A DNA stretch of 64,000 bases from Bacteroidota bacterium. Its GTDB lineage: Bacteria > Bacteroidota > Bacteroidia > B-17B0 > Aurantibacillaceae. This document shows positions 15,301 to 24,649 of the stretch, in pieces. The position numbers and the translations under genes were made by a program. Location: contig JAJNDK010000002.1 of NCBI GenBank assembly GCA_021156365.1, forward strand, positions 1-64,000, read 5' to 3'. The number at the start of each line of letters is the position of its first letter. Position 1 is the first letter of the stretch. The notes beneath the pieces are model-generated. The model saw nothing but the letters and a program-made list of their open reading frames with translations. It made no database searches and was not told where the DNA came from.

Positions 15301-16758
15301 ACCATATCCCAATGGATCTGAAGTGCCTGGAAAAAGATACGAACACACCGGTCCGATACTTGTAGTACCCTGATCCCGATCATAGTGCATATACACACCG
15401 GTTCTCCACCGGCCACTCATATAATTGTAAAACTGAATTCCGTTTCCACCACCGGTAGGATTACCGGTTAATATATCCGCATTATTACTATAAGGCACAA
15501 ATTTCGCCATACTGATCAGTTCGCGCATCGTTGTCTCAGGGGTGATAGAGTCTGTATGAACTACTCCACCTTCATCTACATAAAATGTTCCGTCCACGCA
15601 CCCGTCACGATCATTATCCAGACCATCGCCTATGTCAGCAGCAGGTCCCTGGAAGAAATCACAGCCCAAAGCCGGAAGCTTGTCGTGATAACCGATAACT
15701 CCCTGATTATCATCATCGTAATTGTCCCCGTTATAAATATAACCCAACCCACGTCCAACATCGCAACCAACGAAGTCATCTATGTAATTTCCCAAATCGG
15801 CATCCACCCATACTGCAAAGTAGGTACAATCCAGTATATTGGTAGAACGGTTGATAATCTCGAAATTATAAAAGGTCATATCATTGAGCACATCGGAAGT
15901 GGCAAACTCAAATGCCTGTGCACGGATCTCTACTCCAATCGCTCCTACTGTTCCTGTTTCCGTATGGTTATTTCCTTTATCGTTAAATACCCAGAATAAT
16001 GTTTCATCACCGAATAACAAACGTTTACAATTTCCCTGGGCGATTTGATCATTTTTTACATTGTATGCCGGATAATCACCTGTTTGCCAGTCGTAATCAA
16101 GACTAACATCCGAATCAACAAAAGGAGCCAGATATTTGAATGGATCAATTGAGGAAGGAGCATTACCCGGGTATTCCCTGATCCAGCTTGGAGGAACATA
16201 GCCTGCTTCCTGCTCCAGGATCCCGCTACCCGGGATCAAAGCACCTGCATATTTATTATAGAACTCATCCGCTTCCGCACGATTAAAACGCCAGTGCTTA
16301 TCATAAGCAATACAAACAGACTGGGTTACATCCTGAGTTGCCGGATCCAGAGGACCCGGCCAGAAATCAACCCCACTCTGACGATAGGTCATGGCCGAGG
16401 TACGGAGTGTATTATTCACATATCCGCCAAACCACAGGGATCCCGCGAAACTTGCATACGAGCCTGAACCTTTTGGTACTTCATACTTAGGATTACTGTT
16501 CACATCCCACCACATATCACCACAGGTAAGGATCCGTGTTCTTACGTTATTTAATTTGATCTCTGTTTGCTTTACTCCCGGCAAACAGCCGGTCATTACC
16601 TTTGCCACATTGGACAATTTCTGAGCATCACCACTACCCGATTCAGGAGTGGGAGTTCCAACCGGTACATTTTCCTTTGCCAGCATTGGACTCAGCACCA
16701 CCAGGATAAGCATAAAGCTTAGCCATTTCCGTTTTATTATTATACTTTTCATATTCAT
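12307..16758 (-). CDS. Giant T9SS-exported surface protein
   Basis: A 1483-residue protein with signal peptide (residues 10-27). The mature part is rich in Gly, Asn, Asp and aromatic residues, as in secreted beta-proteins. It includes DIGDGLDNDRDGCVDG (a calcium-loop-like segment near residue 380) and long stretches with no recognised catalytic domain. The C-terminus carries LINIVPNPYYGHSKYE, then TIRIYSLNGTLIRTIKK, then ASGLYVVHFDAGDLGEKVLKW, which is the T9SS sorting-domain pattern (xPNPx, strand, G-x-Y). It has an unusual extra tail, WFCVMRPIDLQSY, with a cysteine. It is the middle gene of the TonB receptor / cargo / PorV-like unit, so the three probably form one surface complex. Its ligand or activity is not visible. 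Confidence 0.8.
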   Translation of the reverse strand: MNMKSIIIKRKWLSFMLILVVLSPMLAKENVPVGTPTPESGSGDAQKLSNVAKVMTGCLPGVKQTEIKLNNVRTRILTCGDMWWDVNSNPKYEVPKGSGSYASFAGSLWFGGYVNNTLRTSAMTYRQSGVDFWPGPLDPATQDVTQSVCIAYDKHWRFNRAEADEFYNKYAGALIPGSGILEQEAGYVPPSWIREYPGNAPSSIDPFKYLAPFVDSDVSLDYDWQTGDYPAYNVKNDQIAQGNCKRLLFGDETLFWVFNDKGNNHTETGTVGAIGVEIRAQAFEFATSDVLNDMTFYNFEIINRSTNILDCTYFAVWVDADLGNYIDDFVGCDVGRGLGYIYNGDNYDDDNQGVIGYHDKLPALGCDFFQGPAADIGDGLDNDRDGCVDGTFYVDEGGVVHTDSITPETTMRELISMAKFVPYSNNADILTGNPTGGGNGIQFYNYMSGRWRTGVYMHYDRDQGTTSIGPVCSYLFPGTSDPLGYGVGGSPSNPIATQNWTEVVSVGGANTPNDRRFLQSAGIFTLQPGAINTITFGMPFVRTNAADNFAAIPLLLIADDKAQSLFDNCFKVLDGPDAPDLTIQEMENQLIFYFSNRVTSNNYEQKRYADLDPTIANLTASPTDSTDKVYRFEGYMVYQVKDESVSASDLYDENKSRLVFQCDKKNNVSTLVNYTTDPTLGTVPALMTPRADDKGIINSFQLTEDLFAEGNKALVNHKTYYYMTVAYAYNNYLPYKQDVPLDPDGTHPVTGDFYGQRKPFLQGRRNVKIYSAIPHNISPEANGTVVNSSFGFGPKVTRIEGQGNGGRALDLTGSTINSILASADARAINLEYENNRGPIGVKVIDPLKVLSGNFIVKLKKVVQTAGGKDSLIAPDPSDLDSGKVKGTYKYEVSGNYTSSSGAAVTKVWNSDEMIALGQEYILINEKEPIGISVTVSQDVDPQSSIYTGPLVTDPVPGNTVKADLLESSLTFNDVTKKWLTGVVDQDAGVEQNWIRSGVTGGTDGFDDAKINRGDKSFYADPEQTWENVVGGTWAPYRVTAKFNPAAAGSFQTAPGIGYTAISLGKAFARNENREMDTKNLASVDIVFTNDRNNWTRCVVLEMGANPAANAGGQRRFLPRKSPSVNKAGVAAATGSGSSTVASDPNYISETGMGWFPGYAINVETGERLNIAFGENSSMPTQNGADMMWNPTPNTFMPGSTTALSFGGMHYIYVFGHNSDGMSGTNPIDVPRYDKGEKLFKMLNQTLTATNNSFATGYGKQGIVEAYKDAMWVNIPLVSSAFAGNFSAGVQPSIPTDAKVRIRVRKPLKYGLAGNWASSYSQGTSSGTNLGTINLLDTVATNLTQEVVTTPQNANFPMYAFNTDGLGASTNMNETAKSALDLINIVPNPYYGHSKYEKTRLDNYIKFVNLPVKCTIRIYSLNGTLIRTIKKNTDATTDVSWDLKNETNILIASGLYVVHFDAGDLGEKVLKWFCVMRPIDLQSY

Positions 16759-16789
16759 ATCTTTTTACTTTCTGTGAAACAAACTCATT

Positions 16790-19700
16790 TTAGAAATCAA
16801 ACTGAACACCGATCCTGATCACACGCGGCCTGTTATAGTAACTTCCATCCGACAGCTTCGCTCTGTATTGATCGATAAATCCGTTGTAGAAACTGCTTCC
16901 ATAGATTATTACAGAAGAGTTAATATAGGACTGACCGGTTTGTGCAGAGCTAAGGAATCCATCGTCATCAGGCGAACCGGTGTATTTGTGAACATTGATA
17001 ATGTTCTTGTTGTTGAACACATTCAATACCTGCAGGTAAATGTTCAGCATAGATGTTTTTCTGTCTTCCTCCGGTTTGTTCCTACCGAATTTCAGCTCAA
17101 TAGATTTATCGATCCTGAGATCCGCTCTGAACTGCCATGGCAGGTAAGAACCATTTAAACCTCCGACAATAGTCGAGTTCTGTTGCTGCCCTACGATCAC
17201 ATCTGACAAAGCAGCCTGCGTTCTGGTATATGGTGTTCCCGAACCAAGACGGAAGATCATGTTCGCTCCTACATTCTGAAGGATCTGGATGGTTTTTTCC
17301 GTATCACCTTTTTTGCGGGTGTATTTTGGTCCGTTATAGTCTTTTCCTTCTCCGAAACGGTAATCAAGCGTTGCAGTGAAAGTATGACGCTGATCGTAAT
17401 CCAATGGAAGCGTTACACGCAGGTTCGGCTGGTTGGTGTTCGCTAAGTTAAAACCACCGTCAGCACTTGATCCCGAACCTTCTGCAAACTGAAGGGTATA
17501 GTTGGCATTCAGGGAGAAACCGCCTGATCTTCTCATATCGTATTCAACAGAGAAACCTTTTACAGTTCCAAAATCGAGGTTAGAATAAGTGATGTACGCA
17601 GTAGGATATGCTCCATTCAAACGCTGTGTCTGGATCTGGTTCCTCATCTCACGGTAGAAAGCAGATAATTTCAGTGCTGCGCTTTTTTTCTCGTTTAAGA
17701 TCTGGTTGAAGCCCAATTCATAATCGATCGTTTTTTCCGCTTTCAGATCCGGGTTGTTGAAGATGGTGCTGGTTGCAATGTTTTGCTGATAGTAGTAGTA
17801 AGCGGTAGGATCCAAACGGTTCTGATCGCTGGTAGGTCTTTGTGTAAGAACATCGTAATGTGCAAAGAAGTTAGCTACATCGGAGATCGGGAAAGAGAAA
17901 GCCACACGTGGCATCACATTGATCTGTGGTTTGTAATCCTTGAATGCATTGTTAGAATAAGAATACTTGTTGCCGATAAACGCATCCTGAAGTTTCAAAG
18001 CTGGATTTGCAATACCATTGGATCCGTCAAGGATCACTTTCGGATCCTGAACGATCACACCATTTACATCATACCAGGTATTCTCCGAACGATAACCGAT
18101 CACAGTAGCACCTGTGTTGCTTGCGCCTTCTGCAAAATAAACCACTGCGTCATCAGGAACGCCTGCGCCTTTATCCAGTTCAAATACCACAGGGTAATCC
18201 GATTGGCTGCTGATCTCTCCTTTTGTATAAGCAGGTTTGAATAAATATTTATCTGCCAATACTTTTTGGTTGGCATCATACCTGTCTACACGAACACCAA
18301 TGTTGAATTTCATATCCTTGAAATCGAATTTATCCTGGATATAACCTGACATGTAGATCGGCTTGAATCCGCCAACTAATCTATCATAGATGGTATCTTC
18401 GTTTTTGCTCGTCTTTGATTTTGTCATGAAATCTTCAAATACCCCATTATTCTTTTTCAATTTGTTTCCGTAGTAATCATACCCGTATGCAATTACCAAT
18501 GGATATCCGCCATTCAATAATTCGTCAGGGCTGTACATTTCGAGGTTAAGCTGATCCGGTGACAATGCATCCACATTGATATACTGATCATATCCTACTC
18601 CTAAAGCATCTGCCAGGTTCATATTGAAGTTAGTGGTAGCGCTAAGCGTTGGTCCGTAATGGATACTAACATCACCTGAAGGCAAGGTATCAATAACGGG
18701 GTTCAGTTGTGACAGCTTATCAAATTGCCTGTTGGTCAGCTGACGTGCTGTACCCCACAAGCCGTAGGCATTATTCATTACATATTGACTGTAGTTACGC
18801 TGATCGTACTCAATCCCCACCATTATCGCGTGATCCTTGATATCTGCCGAAAAACTGCTGGTGATACGGAAAATAGACTGATCATCTTTTACATATCCGG
18901 GATACTGGAACCCGGCTGCGCCCCAAAGGTTCTGGATAGAACTGGTTGGCTGTGATCCGTTCAAAATACCACCGTTGTTGATAACCGTACCCAAATTAGA
19001 AATGGTTCCGTCATATTCGCTGAAAAACTGGTTGTTGTAATTAACAGCTGATTGATTGAACTCACCCGGAGTGAAGGTCAGAACTGAATCCGTTGGTGTA
19101 AAGTTGGTATACACCATATTCCCCGGTACAAAGCCTGTTCCACCGTTAGGATTTATAGCAATTGTATCGATATCACCATCACCATCCACGTCATAAGAAA
19201 CGTTAGCTGATGAATCCGGGATCATTTGCTGGTACATGGAGGAGTTGAATTTACCTACATACCCGTATTGGAAATACTTGTCCTTGTGTGTATCGTCTTC
19301 GGTTACGCGTCCATAATGTTGGTAACCAACCTGGAAGTTGAAATAGGCATTCTTAACAATAGACTGAGACTGCTCTTCTTTTTTAGTCGTTGATTTTCCG
19401 AATTTTTGCTGGAATCGTACATATCCCCTCCAAGTGCTTTGGGTAGTGAGTGGATTGTTCTCCGCATTGAACATCGCATAATGTCTTACATACGAATGTC
19501 CTCTCGAATAATCCCATGAACCACCTAAGGTAATATTGATATTGTCTGTTACTTTAAAATCAACTTTAGGGTTCAGACGGATAGAAGTTCTTGCTACGTT
19601 CTCACGGGCTTTCACCAGCTCCATGTCATCGAAATTGACATAGTTAGCACTCTGGACAAAGTTTCCTGTTTCCAGCTTCGTCAGTGGTTTTGCCTGAATT

Positions 19701-20614
19701 TCAGCAAGCTTATCGTCTTTTACTTTGTAAGCGCCTGTTGCATAAGGATCCGGATCCTTTTCCCTGAAGATCTCACCTGCGAGGAAGAAACCGATCTTTG
19801 GTTTTTTCACACCGGAAGAGTCTTTTTTCGCCCAGATCGGCCCACCAACACTGAATCCTAAGAAATTATATCCGTATTTATCTGTTAACTGAGAAGAGAT
19901 CGCTTCCACACCACCAAAGAATTTTGGCTGAGGGCCCCTGGTAGTTACACTGATCACACCACCTGTAGCATCACCGAACTGGGCCGGCAGACCACCTAAG
20001 ATCACACTCACCTGTTCTACACCCTGCTGAGGGATACCGGAAGTACCAATAGCGCGCTCACCATCGATGAAGATATTGGTGTTACCCGAACGGGCACCAC
20101 GTACTTTTACCTGATCTCCTTCATCCTGCTGATAAACACCTGCTGTGGTAGAAGCAACAGATTGGATATTTTTGGTAGCCATGTTCTGGTACTGCTCACG
20201 GGTAACTGTTCCACCCGATTTCGTATCCGGATCGATCAAAGGAACGGTGTATTCCACTTTTGTAAATTCTTCGAGAACGATACCACCATCATTAGCTAAA
20301 GGAATGTTGATGTACGCTGTTTTATCAGCAGAAACCACCACACCCGAAACCATTTTCTTCTGGTATCCTACATACACCGCCTGAACGTCATATTTGCCCG
20401 GATCCAGGGGTTTAATCGTCACATTACCATCGAAATCCGTGGTACCTGTAGCTACCTGAATGTTGCCGTTTTTCACGATCACATTGGCAAATGCGAGGGG
20501 TTCCTTTGATTTTTCGTCAATCAAAGTTGCCTTGATAGCACCCTTGTTTTGAGCAAAACCAGCTACTCCCAGAGCAATTGTGGCAATAATACTGAAGTAA
20601 ATTTTTCTTAACAT
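16790..20614 (-). CDS. TonB-dependent receptor with carboxypeptidase-regulatory-like domain
   Basis: This 1274-residue outer-membrane protein has a signal peptide (1-21, ending GFAQ) and a CarboxypepD_reg-like beta-sandwich at about 25-110 (IKATLIDEKSKEPLAFANVIV). A plug domain follows at about 130-260 (VASTTAGVYQQDEGDQVKVRGARSGNTNIFIDGE, then GGLPAQFGDATGGVISVTTRG), then a long barrel ending RPRVIRIGVQFDF. It uses TonB/ExbBD energy to import a ligand. No SusD-like lipoprotein gene is adjacent, so this is not a SusCD glycan system; instead the next genes encode a T9SS cargo protein and a PorV-like protein. Only 31 bp separates it from the cargo gene. Substrate unknown. Confidence 0.9.
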   Translation of the reverse strand: MLRKIYFSIIATIALGVAGFAQNKGAIKATLIDEKSKEPLAFANVIVKNGNIQVATGTTDFDGNVTIKPLDPGKYDVQAVYVGYQKKMVSGVVVSADKTAYINIPLANDGGIVLEEFTKVEYTVPLIDPDTKSGGTVTREQYQNMATKNIQSVASTTAGVYQQDEGDQVKVRGARSGNTNIFIDGERAIGTSGIPQQGVEQVSVILGGLPAQFGDATGGVISVTTRGPQPKFFGGVEAISSQLTDKYGYNFLGFSVGGPIWAKKDSSGVKKPKIGFFLAGEIFREKDPDPYATGAYKVKDDKLAEIQAKPLTKLETGNFVQSANYVNFDDMELVKARENVARTSIRLNPKVDFKVTDNINITLGGSWDYSRGHSYVRHYAMFNAENNPLTTQSTWRGYVRFQQKFGKSTTKKEEQSQSIVKNAYFNFQVGYQHYGRVTEDDTHKDKYFQYGYVGKFNSSMYQQMIPDSSANVSYDVDGDGDIDTIAINPNGGTGFVPGNMVYTNFTPTDSVLTFTPGEFNQSAVNYNNQFFSEYDGTISNLGTVINNGGILNGSQPTSSIQNLWGAAGFQYPGYVKDDQSIFRITSSFSADIKDHAIMVGIEYDQRNYSQYVMNNAYGLWGTARQLTNRQFDKLSQLNPVIDTLPSGDVSIHYGPTLSATTNFNMNLADALGVGYDQYINVDALSPDQLNLEMYSPDELLNGGYPLVIAYGYDYYGNKLKKNNGVFEDFMTKSKTSKNEDTIYDRLVGGFKPIYMSGYIQDKFDFKDMKFNIGVRVDRYDANQKVLADKYLFKPAYTKGEISSQSDYPVVFELDKGAGVPDDAVVYFAEGASNTGATVIGYRSENTWYDVNGVIVQDPKVILDGSNGIANPALKLQDAFIGNKYSYSNNAFKDYKPQINVMPRVAFSFPISDVANFFAHYDVLTQRPTSDQNRLDPTAYYYYQQNIATSTIFNNPDLKAEKTIDYELGFNQILNEKKSAALKLSAFYREMRNQIQTQRLNGAYPTAYITYSNLDFGTVKGFSVEYDMRRSGGFSLNANYTLQFAEGSGSSADGGFNLANTNQPNLRVTLPLDYDQRHTFTATLDYRFGEGKDYNGPKYTRKKGDTEKTIQILQNVGANMIFRLGSGTPYTRTQAALSDVIVGQQQNSTIVGGLNGSYLPWQFRADLRIDKSIELKFGRNKPEEDRKTSMLNIYLQVLNVFNNKNIINVHKYTGSPDDDGFLSSAQTGQSYINSSVIIYGSSFYNGFIDQYRAKLSDGSYYNRPRVIRIGVQFDF

Positions 20615-20664
20615 ATCCTACCTTTTTATATCGTTTGTTTCAAATTTTCCACACTTAGAGGGGC

Positions 20665-20696
20665 TAAAAATAATTATCGTGTTAATTAATGCCAAA
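20665..20696 (-). promoter_or_regulatory. Possible promoter of the TonB receptor operon
   Basis: On the minus strand TTTG (20696-20693) is followed after 20 bp by TATTTTTA (20672-20665), one mismatch from TAnnTTTG. It lies about 50 bp upstream of the receptor start in an AT-rich intergenic region (20615-20900) in which I see nothing else. Confidence 0.3.
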
Positions 20697-20900
20697 ATAA
20701 TTATTACTATTTCCCTAATACCCTGAAAACCAAATTTAATTTTTTCGACTTTAGCTGTAACTTTTACTAATTTTAACAATTTTACAACATTAATCGTCCT
20801 TTTGTACTTGCCATTTTACTAGTGGCGGTAAATAATTTGATAAGTGGTCGGTTTTTTCAGATAAGTGGTAAAACCCGTTTTTTCGGTTTTTCCCCTTCTT

Positions 20901-22802
20901 TTATAAAGCATCTCTTTTTATCAGATCCACCAATGAAGGATCGAGGAGGGTACTTATATCTCCTAAACCGGAGGTATCGCCTTCTGCAATTTTACGTAAG
21001 ATCCTCCGCATGATCTTACCGGAGCGGGTTTTGGGCAAACCGGGAACGATCTGGATCTTATCGGGCCGGGCAATGGGCCCAATTTCTTTAGTAACGGTTG
21101 CAATGATCTCCTTTCGCAGGCTGTCAGCGTCTTTCACGGCTCCTTCTGAAATCACATAGGCATAGATCCCCTGCCCCTTGATGTCGTGCGGGTAGCCTAC
21201 CACAGCGCTTTCAATGATATCCGGATGCATATTGATGGCATTCTCCACCTCAGCAGTGCCGATCCGGTGGCCGCTTACGTTAAGTACATCGTCGACACGG
21301 CCGGTGATGCGGTAATTGCCCTCCGAATCGCGCAGGCAGCCGTCGCCTGTGAAATACTTGCCTTTGTAGGCAGAGAAGTAGGTCTGGCGGCAGCGCTCAT
21401 GATCCCCATACGTGGTGCGGATGATACCCGGCCACGGGAATTTGATACAGAGATTGCCGCTCACTTCATTTCCTGCCAGCTCCCTGCCCTGTTCGTCTAC
21501 CAAGCAGGGTTGAATGCCCGGCAAAGGAAGCGTTGCATAGGAAGGCTTGTGAGGCGTTATACCGGCTATATTGGAAATAAGGATGCCGCCCGTTTCGGTT
21601 TGCCACCAGGTATCCACTACCGGGCAGTTTTTTCCGCCGATGTTCTCATAGTACCAGTGCCAGGCCTCTTCATTGATGGGCTCTCCCACAGATCCAAGCA
21701 CTTTTAGCGAACTCAGGTCCTTCCCTTTTACCGGGTCAAGGCCAAAGCCCATCAGGCTGCGGATGGCAGTGGGCGCTGTATACAGGATGTCTACCCGGTG
21801 CTTCTGCACAACTTCCCAGAACCGGCCGGCATCCGGATACGTAGGAATCCCTTCGAACATCAGGGAGGTGGCTCCTGCACTCAGGGGGCCATATACAATG
21901 TAGCTATGACCTGTGATCCAGCCGATATCAGCCGTACAGAAATGCACCTGTCCAGGCTGGTATTGAAATACGTTTACAAATGTGTAATTGGCCCACACCA
22001 TATACCCGGCTGTGGTATGTACCACTCCTTTCGGTTTGCCTGTAGATCCTGATGTGTAGAGGATGAATAACATATCTTCCGCGTCCATGGTTTCTGCATC
22101 ACATACATTATCCACGAGTTTTATCTCTTCTTCCCACCAGGTATCCCTGCCTGCTTTCATCTCTATCGGAACGTTTGTACGTTTGTTCACGATCACCCGC
22201 TGTACAGATGTATTGTTTTTCAATGCCTCATCTACAACAGGTTTTAATGGAATGTCCTTGGCGCCCCTGAACGCTCCATCGCTGGTGATAATGCAGGTCG
22301 CCTGTGCATCTTCGAGCCTGTCGGCAATCGCTTGCGCAGAAAAACCACCAAAAATGACCGAATGAATGGCCCCAATGCGTGCACAGGCAAGTGTTGCAAT
22401 AGCCAGCTCCGGGATCATGCCCATGTAAATGCAAACACGATCACCTTTTTTTACCCCGTTCCTTTTCAGAACATTCGCAAAACGGCAGACTTCTTCGAAG
22501 AGCTGCTGATAGGTGTATGTCCTCACCGCTTCATCCGGATTATTGGATTCCCATATAATGGCTTTTGAATCCGCATGATCTTTCAGATGCCTGTCGAGGC
22601 AATTTTCGGTAATGTTCAGCTTTGCACCTTCAAACCATTTAATAGCGGGCTCTTCAAAATTCCAATCAAGTACTTTGTCCCACTTTTTTTTCCATACAAA
22701 ATGTCCGGCAATTTCTTCCCAGAATAATTCAGGTTGCTCAACACTTTTTGCATATGCCTGCCTGTATGCTTCATGGCTTTTCAGTTGATATGGATACAAC
22801 AT
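20901..22802 (-). CDS. acs: Acetyl-CoA synthetase (AMP-forming)
   Basis: A 633-residue adenylate-forming enzyme that converts acetate, ATP and CoA to acetyl-CoA via acetyl-AMP in the cytoplasm. Visible motifs are: A3 loop LYTSGSTGKPKGVVHT (near residue 250), the acyl-pocket region DTWWQTETGG (~400), A8 hinge GRVDDVLNVSGHRIGTAEVE (~505-525) and the C-terminal PKTRSGKIMRRILRKIA, whose SGK lysine is the catalytic residue controlled by reversible acetylation in the family. The N-terminal AcsA-type extension (FWEEIAGHFVWKKKWDKVLDW) and WF...LNITENCLDRHL support acetate over longer acids. The hotdog thioesterase gene precedes it by 44 bp. Full length, firm assignment. Confidence 0.95.
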   Translation of the reverse strand: MLYPYQLKSHEAYRQAYAKSVEQPELFWEEIAGHFVWKKKWDKVLDWNFEEPAIKWFEGAKLNITENCLDRHLKDHADSKAIIWESNNPDEAVRTYTYQQLFEEVCRFANVLKRNGVKKGDRVCIYMGMIPELAIATLACARIGAIHSVIFGGFSAQAIADRLEDAQATCIITSDGAFRGAKDIPLKPVVDEALKNNTSVQRVIVNKRTNVPIEMKAGRDTWWEEEIKLVDNVCDAETMDAEDMLFILYTSGSTGKPKGVVHTTAGYMVWANYTFVNVFQYQPGQVHFCTADIGWITGHSYIVYGPLSAGATSLMFEGIPTYPDAGRFWEVVQKHRVDILYTAPTAIRSLMGFGLDPVKGKDLSSLKVLGSVGEPINEEAWHWYYENIGGKNCPVVDTWWQTETGGILISNIAGITPHKPSYATLPLPGIQPCLVDEQGRELAGNEVSGNLCIKFPWPGIIRTTYGDHERCRQTYFSAYKGKYFTGDGCLRDSEGNYRITGRVDDVLNVSGHRIGTAEVENAINMHPDIIESAVVGYPHDIKGQGIYAYVISEGAVKDADSLRKEIIATVTKEIGPIARPDKIQIVPGLPKTRSGKIMRRILRKIAEGDTSGLGDISTLLDPSLVDLIKRDAL

Positions 22803-22846
22803 TTTGTTTGTGTTTGATGAAGAGAGTGACCCTCCGCTTCGGTTAC

Positions 22847-23335
22847 TTATTTCGTGAGTTTATTTTTTTGCACAACAGTGCAGGTAAAACGGCTGATGCA
22901 GCACAGCTCATTGTCTGCATTAAAAATTTTTATTTCCCAGATGTGATTTCTTCCGCCGATGTGAATGGGTATGCAAATGCCCGTAACGATACCGGACGTA
23001 ACAGCTTTTACATGGTTGGCATTGATCTCGATACCCACCCCGATAAAATGTTCGCGGTTCACTACCAGCCAGGAGGCAATACTGCCAAGGGTTTCAGCCA
23101 ATGCCACAGAAGCGCCGCCATGCAAAAGTCCGAAGGGTTGTTTGGTTCGTTCATCCACTGGCATCGTACCTTTCAGGAAATCAGTTCCTATTTCAGTTAC
23201 ACGAATGTGGAGAGATTGAGCGAGCGTATTTTCGTTCATCCAGTCCAGATCGCTCACCACAGGATTTCCATACCAAATTGAATCGGGCATATTGTTCAGG
23301 ATTTTTTTGTGAGAAGAGAAACCATCGGTTGCCAT
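22847..23335 (-). CDS. Hotdog-fold thioesterase, PaaI/MenI-like
   Basis: A 162-residue protein in which residues 30-155 form a single hotdog domain. The family signature is GLLHGGASVALAETLGSIA (residues ~72-90), in which the Glu of the central helix is the usual catalytic residue and HGG binds the CoA thioester. Such enzymes hydrolyse acyl-CoA thioesters (phenylacetyl-CoA derivatives, DHNA-CoA in menaquinone synthesis, or others). Substrate preference cannot be called from the sequence. It is transcribed just ahead of acs from a good promoter (23355-23386), so the two likely form an operon linked to CoA-ester metabolism. The first 15 residues (MATDGFSSHKKILNN) look less conserved; a start at Met16 is possible. 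Confidence 0.85.
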   Translation of the reverse strand: MATDGFSSHKKILNNMPDSIWYGNPVVSDLDWMNENTLAQSLHIRVTEIGTDFLKGTMPVDERTKQPFGLLHGGASVALAETLGSIASWLVVNREHFIGVGIEINANHVKAVTSGIVTGICIPIHIGGRNHIWEIKIFNADNELCCISRFTCTVVQKNKLTK

Positions 23336-23354
23336 AGAGCTTTCCGCGGGTGAA

Positions 23355-23386
23355 CAAAACTAAACAATTGCCAAAGTAAAAACAAG
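23355..23386 (-). promoter_or_regulatory. Promoter for the thioesterase-acs operon
   Basis: On the minus strand CTTG (23386-23383), a 20-bp spacer, then TAGTTTTG (23362-23355) fits the Bacteroidota -33/-7 pattern. The -7 box ends about 20 bp ahead of the ATG at 23335. Confidence 0.6.
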
Positions 23387-23403
23387 TATATAAATGTTCC
23401 TGT

Positions 23404-24534
23404 TTATTTCTGAGCGGTGCGGTATAGATAGAATGCTATTCCCCCATAAATAAAGTTTGGAAGCCACACTGCAATAAGAGGCCCGAGCATTCCATTGATA
23501 GCGAAGATAGAGGAAACCTGCTGGAACAGCACATAGGATGCGGCCAGCAAAAGACCAAGCGCAAGATGCATCCCAATACCACCACGGATCTTACGCGAGG
23601 ATAAACACACACCAATGATCGTGAGAATAAAGGTAGAAAAGGGTGTGGCAGTACGGTTATAATTTTCCACCTCGAATCGTTCGATACCGTTGCTGCCTTT
23701 CTCCCGCTCTTTGGAAATAAAGGTTTTCAATTCAGGATAGGTCATGATCTCTACTTTGCTTTCCACACGCCCCATATCTTTTGGGCTGAAATCTATCGTT
23801 ATTTCTTTGGAAGCGCCAAATACAAGTTTTTCTTTGTATTCATTGGTATCGCCTACCGACAGCTGTTTGGTATTGATGCGGCTGAGGTCGGGAATGAAAC
23901 GCTCATAATAATTTCCTGTCCGCCACAATTGTTTGATACTGTCCCAGGTGATATTATCGGCACAGAGCATATAACTCATAGCACCGTTGTTCATTTTCTC
24001 GAGCGTGAATTTATAGCCTGTTTTGTCCAGGTTGTTGAAAGATTCCATGTAAATGATCACCCCTTTCGCTACCTGGCGATGGATATTGGTTTCGCGGCTC
24101 TGGTAAGAATTATTGATGTACTTATCCTCAAAAGCCTGCCGTGTTCTGTTTGCTTTCGGGATCACAAAATGACTGATGTATAAAGAGCCAAGCGCGATCA
24201 TTGCAGCTCCGATCATGTACGGTCTCAGGAATCGTCGGTAGCTGATCCCGCTGCTCAGGATCGCCACTGTTTCATAGCGCGCAGCCAATCGCGATGTAAA
24301 AAAGATAACGGCGATGAAGGTAAACATCGGGCTCAGCCTGTTCAGGAAATACGGAACGAAATTAAGGTAATGATCAAACACTACTTCCGACAAAGGCGCA
24401 TAAATGAAATTATCGATCTTTTCGGAAATGTCGAAAATAATAATGATCGTAATGATCAGGATATTTGAAAACAGGTAAGTTCCCAGAAATCTTTTCAGGA
24501 TATACCAATCAAGTGTTTTCAGCATTTTTTTCAT
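23404..24534 (-). CDS. LptF/LptG family permease (YjgP/YjgQ)
   Basis: A 376-residue integral membrane protein with the YjgP/YjgQ layout: an N-terminal helix after LDWYILKRFLGTYLFS, two further segments by residue 125 (AARYETVAILSSGISYRRFLRPY between helices is the conserved cytoplasmic coupling region), a large periplasmic beta-jellyroll domain at about 135-280, and three helices at the C-terminus. LptF and LptG form the inner-membrane channel that, with LptB ATPase, pulls lipopolysaccharide out toward LptC/A/D. This copy stands alone without lptB, as is usual in this phylum; I cannot decide between LptF and LptG. Near the start codon lies a CCCGATAGCTA palindrome remnant (24538-24553). Confidence 0.88.
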   Translation of the reverse strand: MKKMLKTLDWYILKRFLGTYLFSNILIITIIIIFDISEKIDNFIYAPLSEVVFDHYLNFVPYFLNRLSPMFTFIAVIFFTSRLAARYETVAILSSGISYRRFLRPYMIGAAMIALGSLYISHFVIPKANRTRQAFEDKYINNSYQSRETNIHRQVAKGVIIYMESFNNLDKTGYKFTLEKMNNGAMSYMLCADNITWDSIKQLWRTGNYYERFIPDLSRINTKQLSVGDTNEYKEKLVFGASKEITIDFSPKDMGRVESKVEIMTYPELKTFISKEREKGSNGIERFEVENYNRTATPFSTFILTIIGVCLSSRKIRGGIGMHLALGLLLAASYVLFQQVSSIFAINGMLGPLIAVWLPNFIYGGIAFYLYRTAQK

Positions 24535-24602
24535 TATCCCGATAGCTAACGGGATGTAAAGTTAAGTTTTTAAACAGTAGTTTACCTGTTATAAAAACAA
24601 AA

Positions 24603-24629
24603 AAGCCTCCCCTTTTTCAAGGAAGGCTT
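24603..24629 (-). terminator. Terminator of the tandem T9SS cargo genes
   Basis: AAGCCT-type arms 24603-24611 and 24621-24629 form a 9-pair stem with one mismatch. On the minus strand it is followed by TTTTTTGTTTTTAT, a good intrinsic terminator 20 bp beyond the stop codon of the upstream cargo gene. Confidence 0.75.
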
Positions 24630-24649
24630 CTTTTGTGCTTAACAGGGCT

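Noticed and set aside
13400-16000. Plus-strand open frames opposite the giant T9SS protein
   Set aside because: They lack coherent domains, signals or promoters and are explained as antisense shadows.
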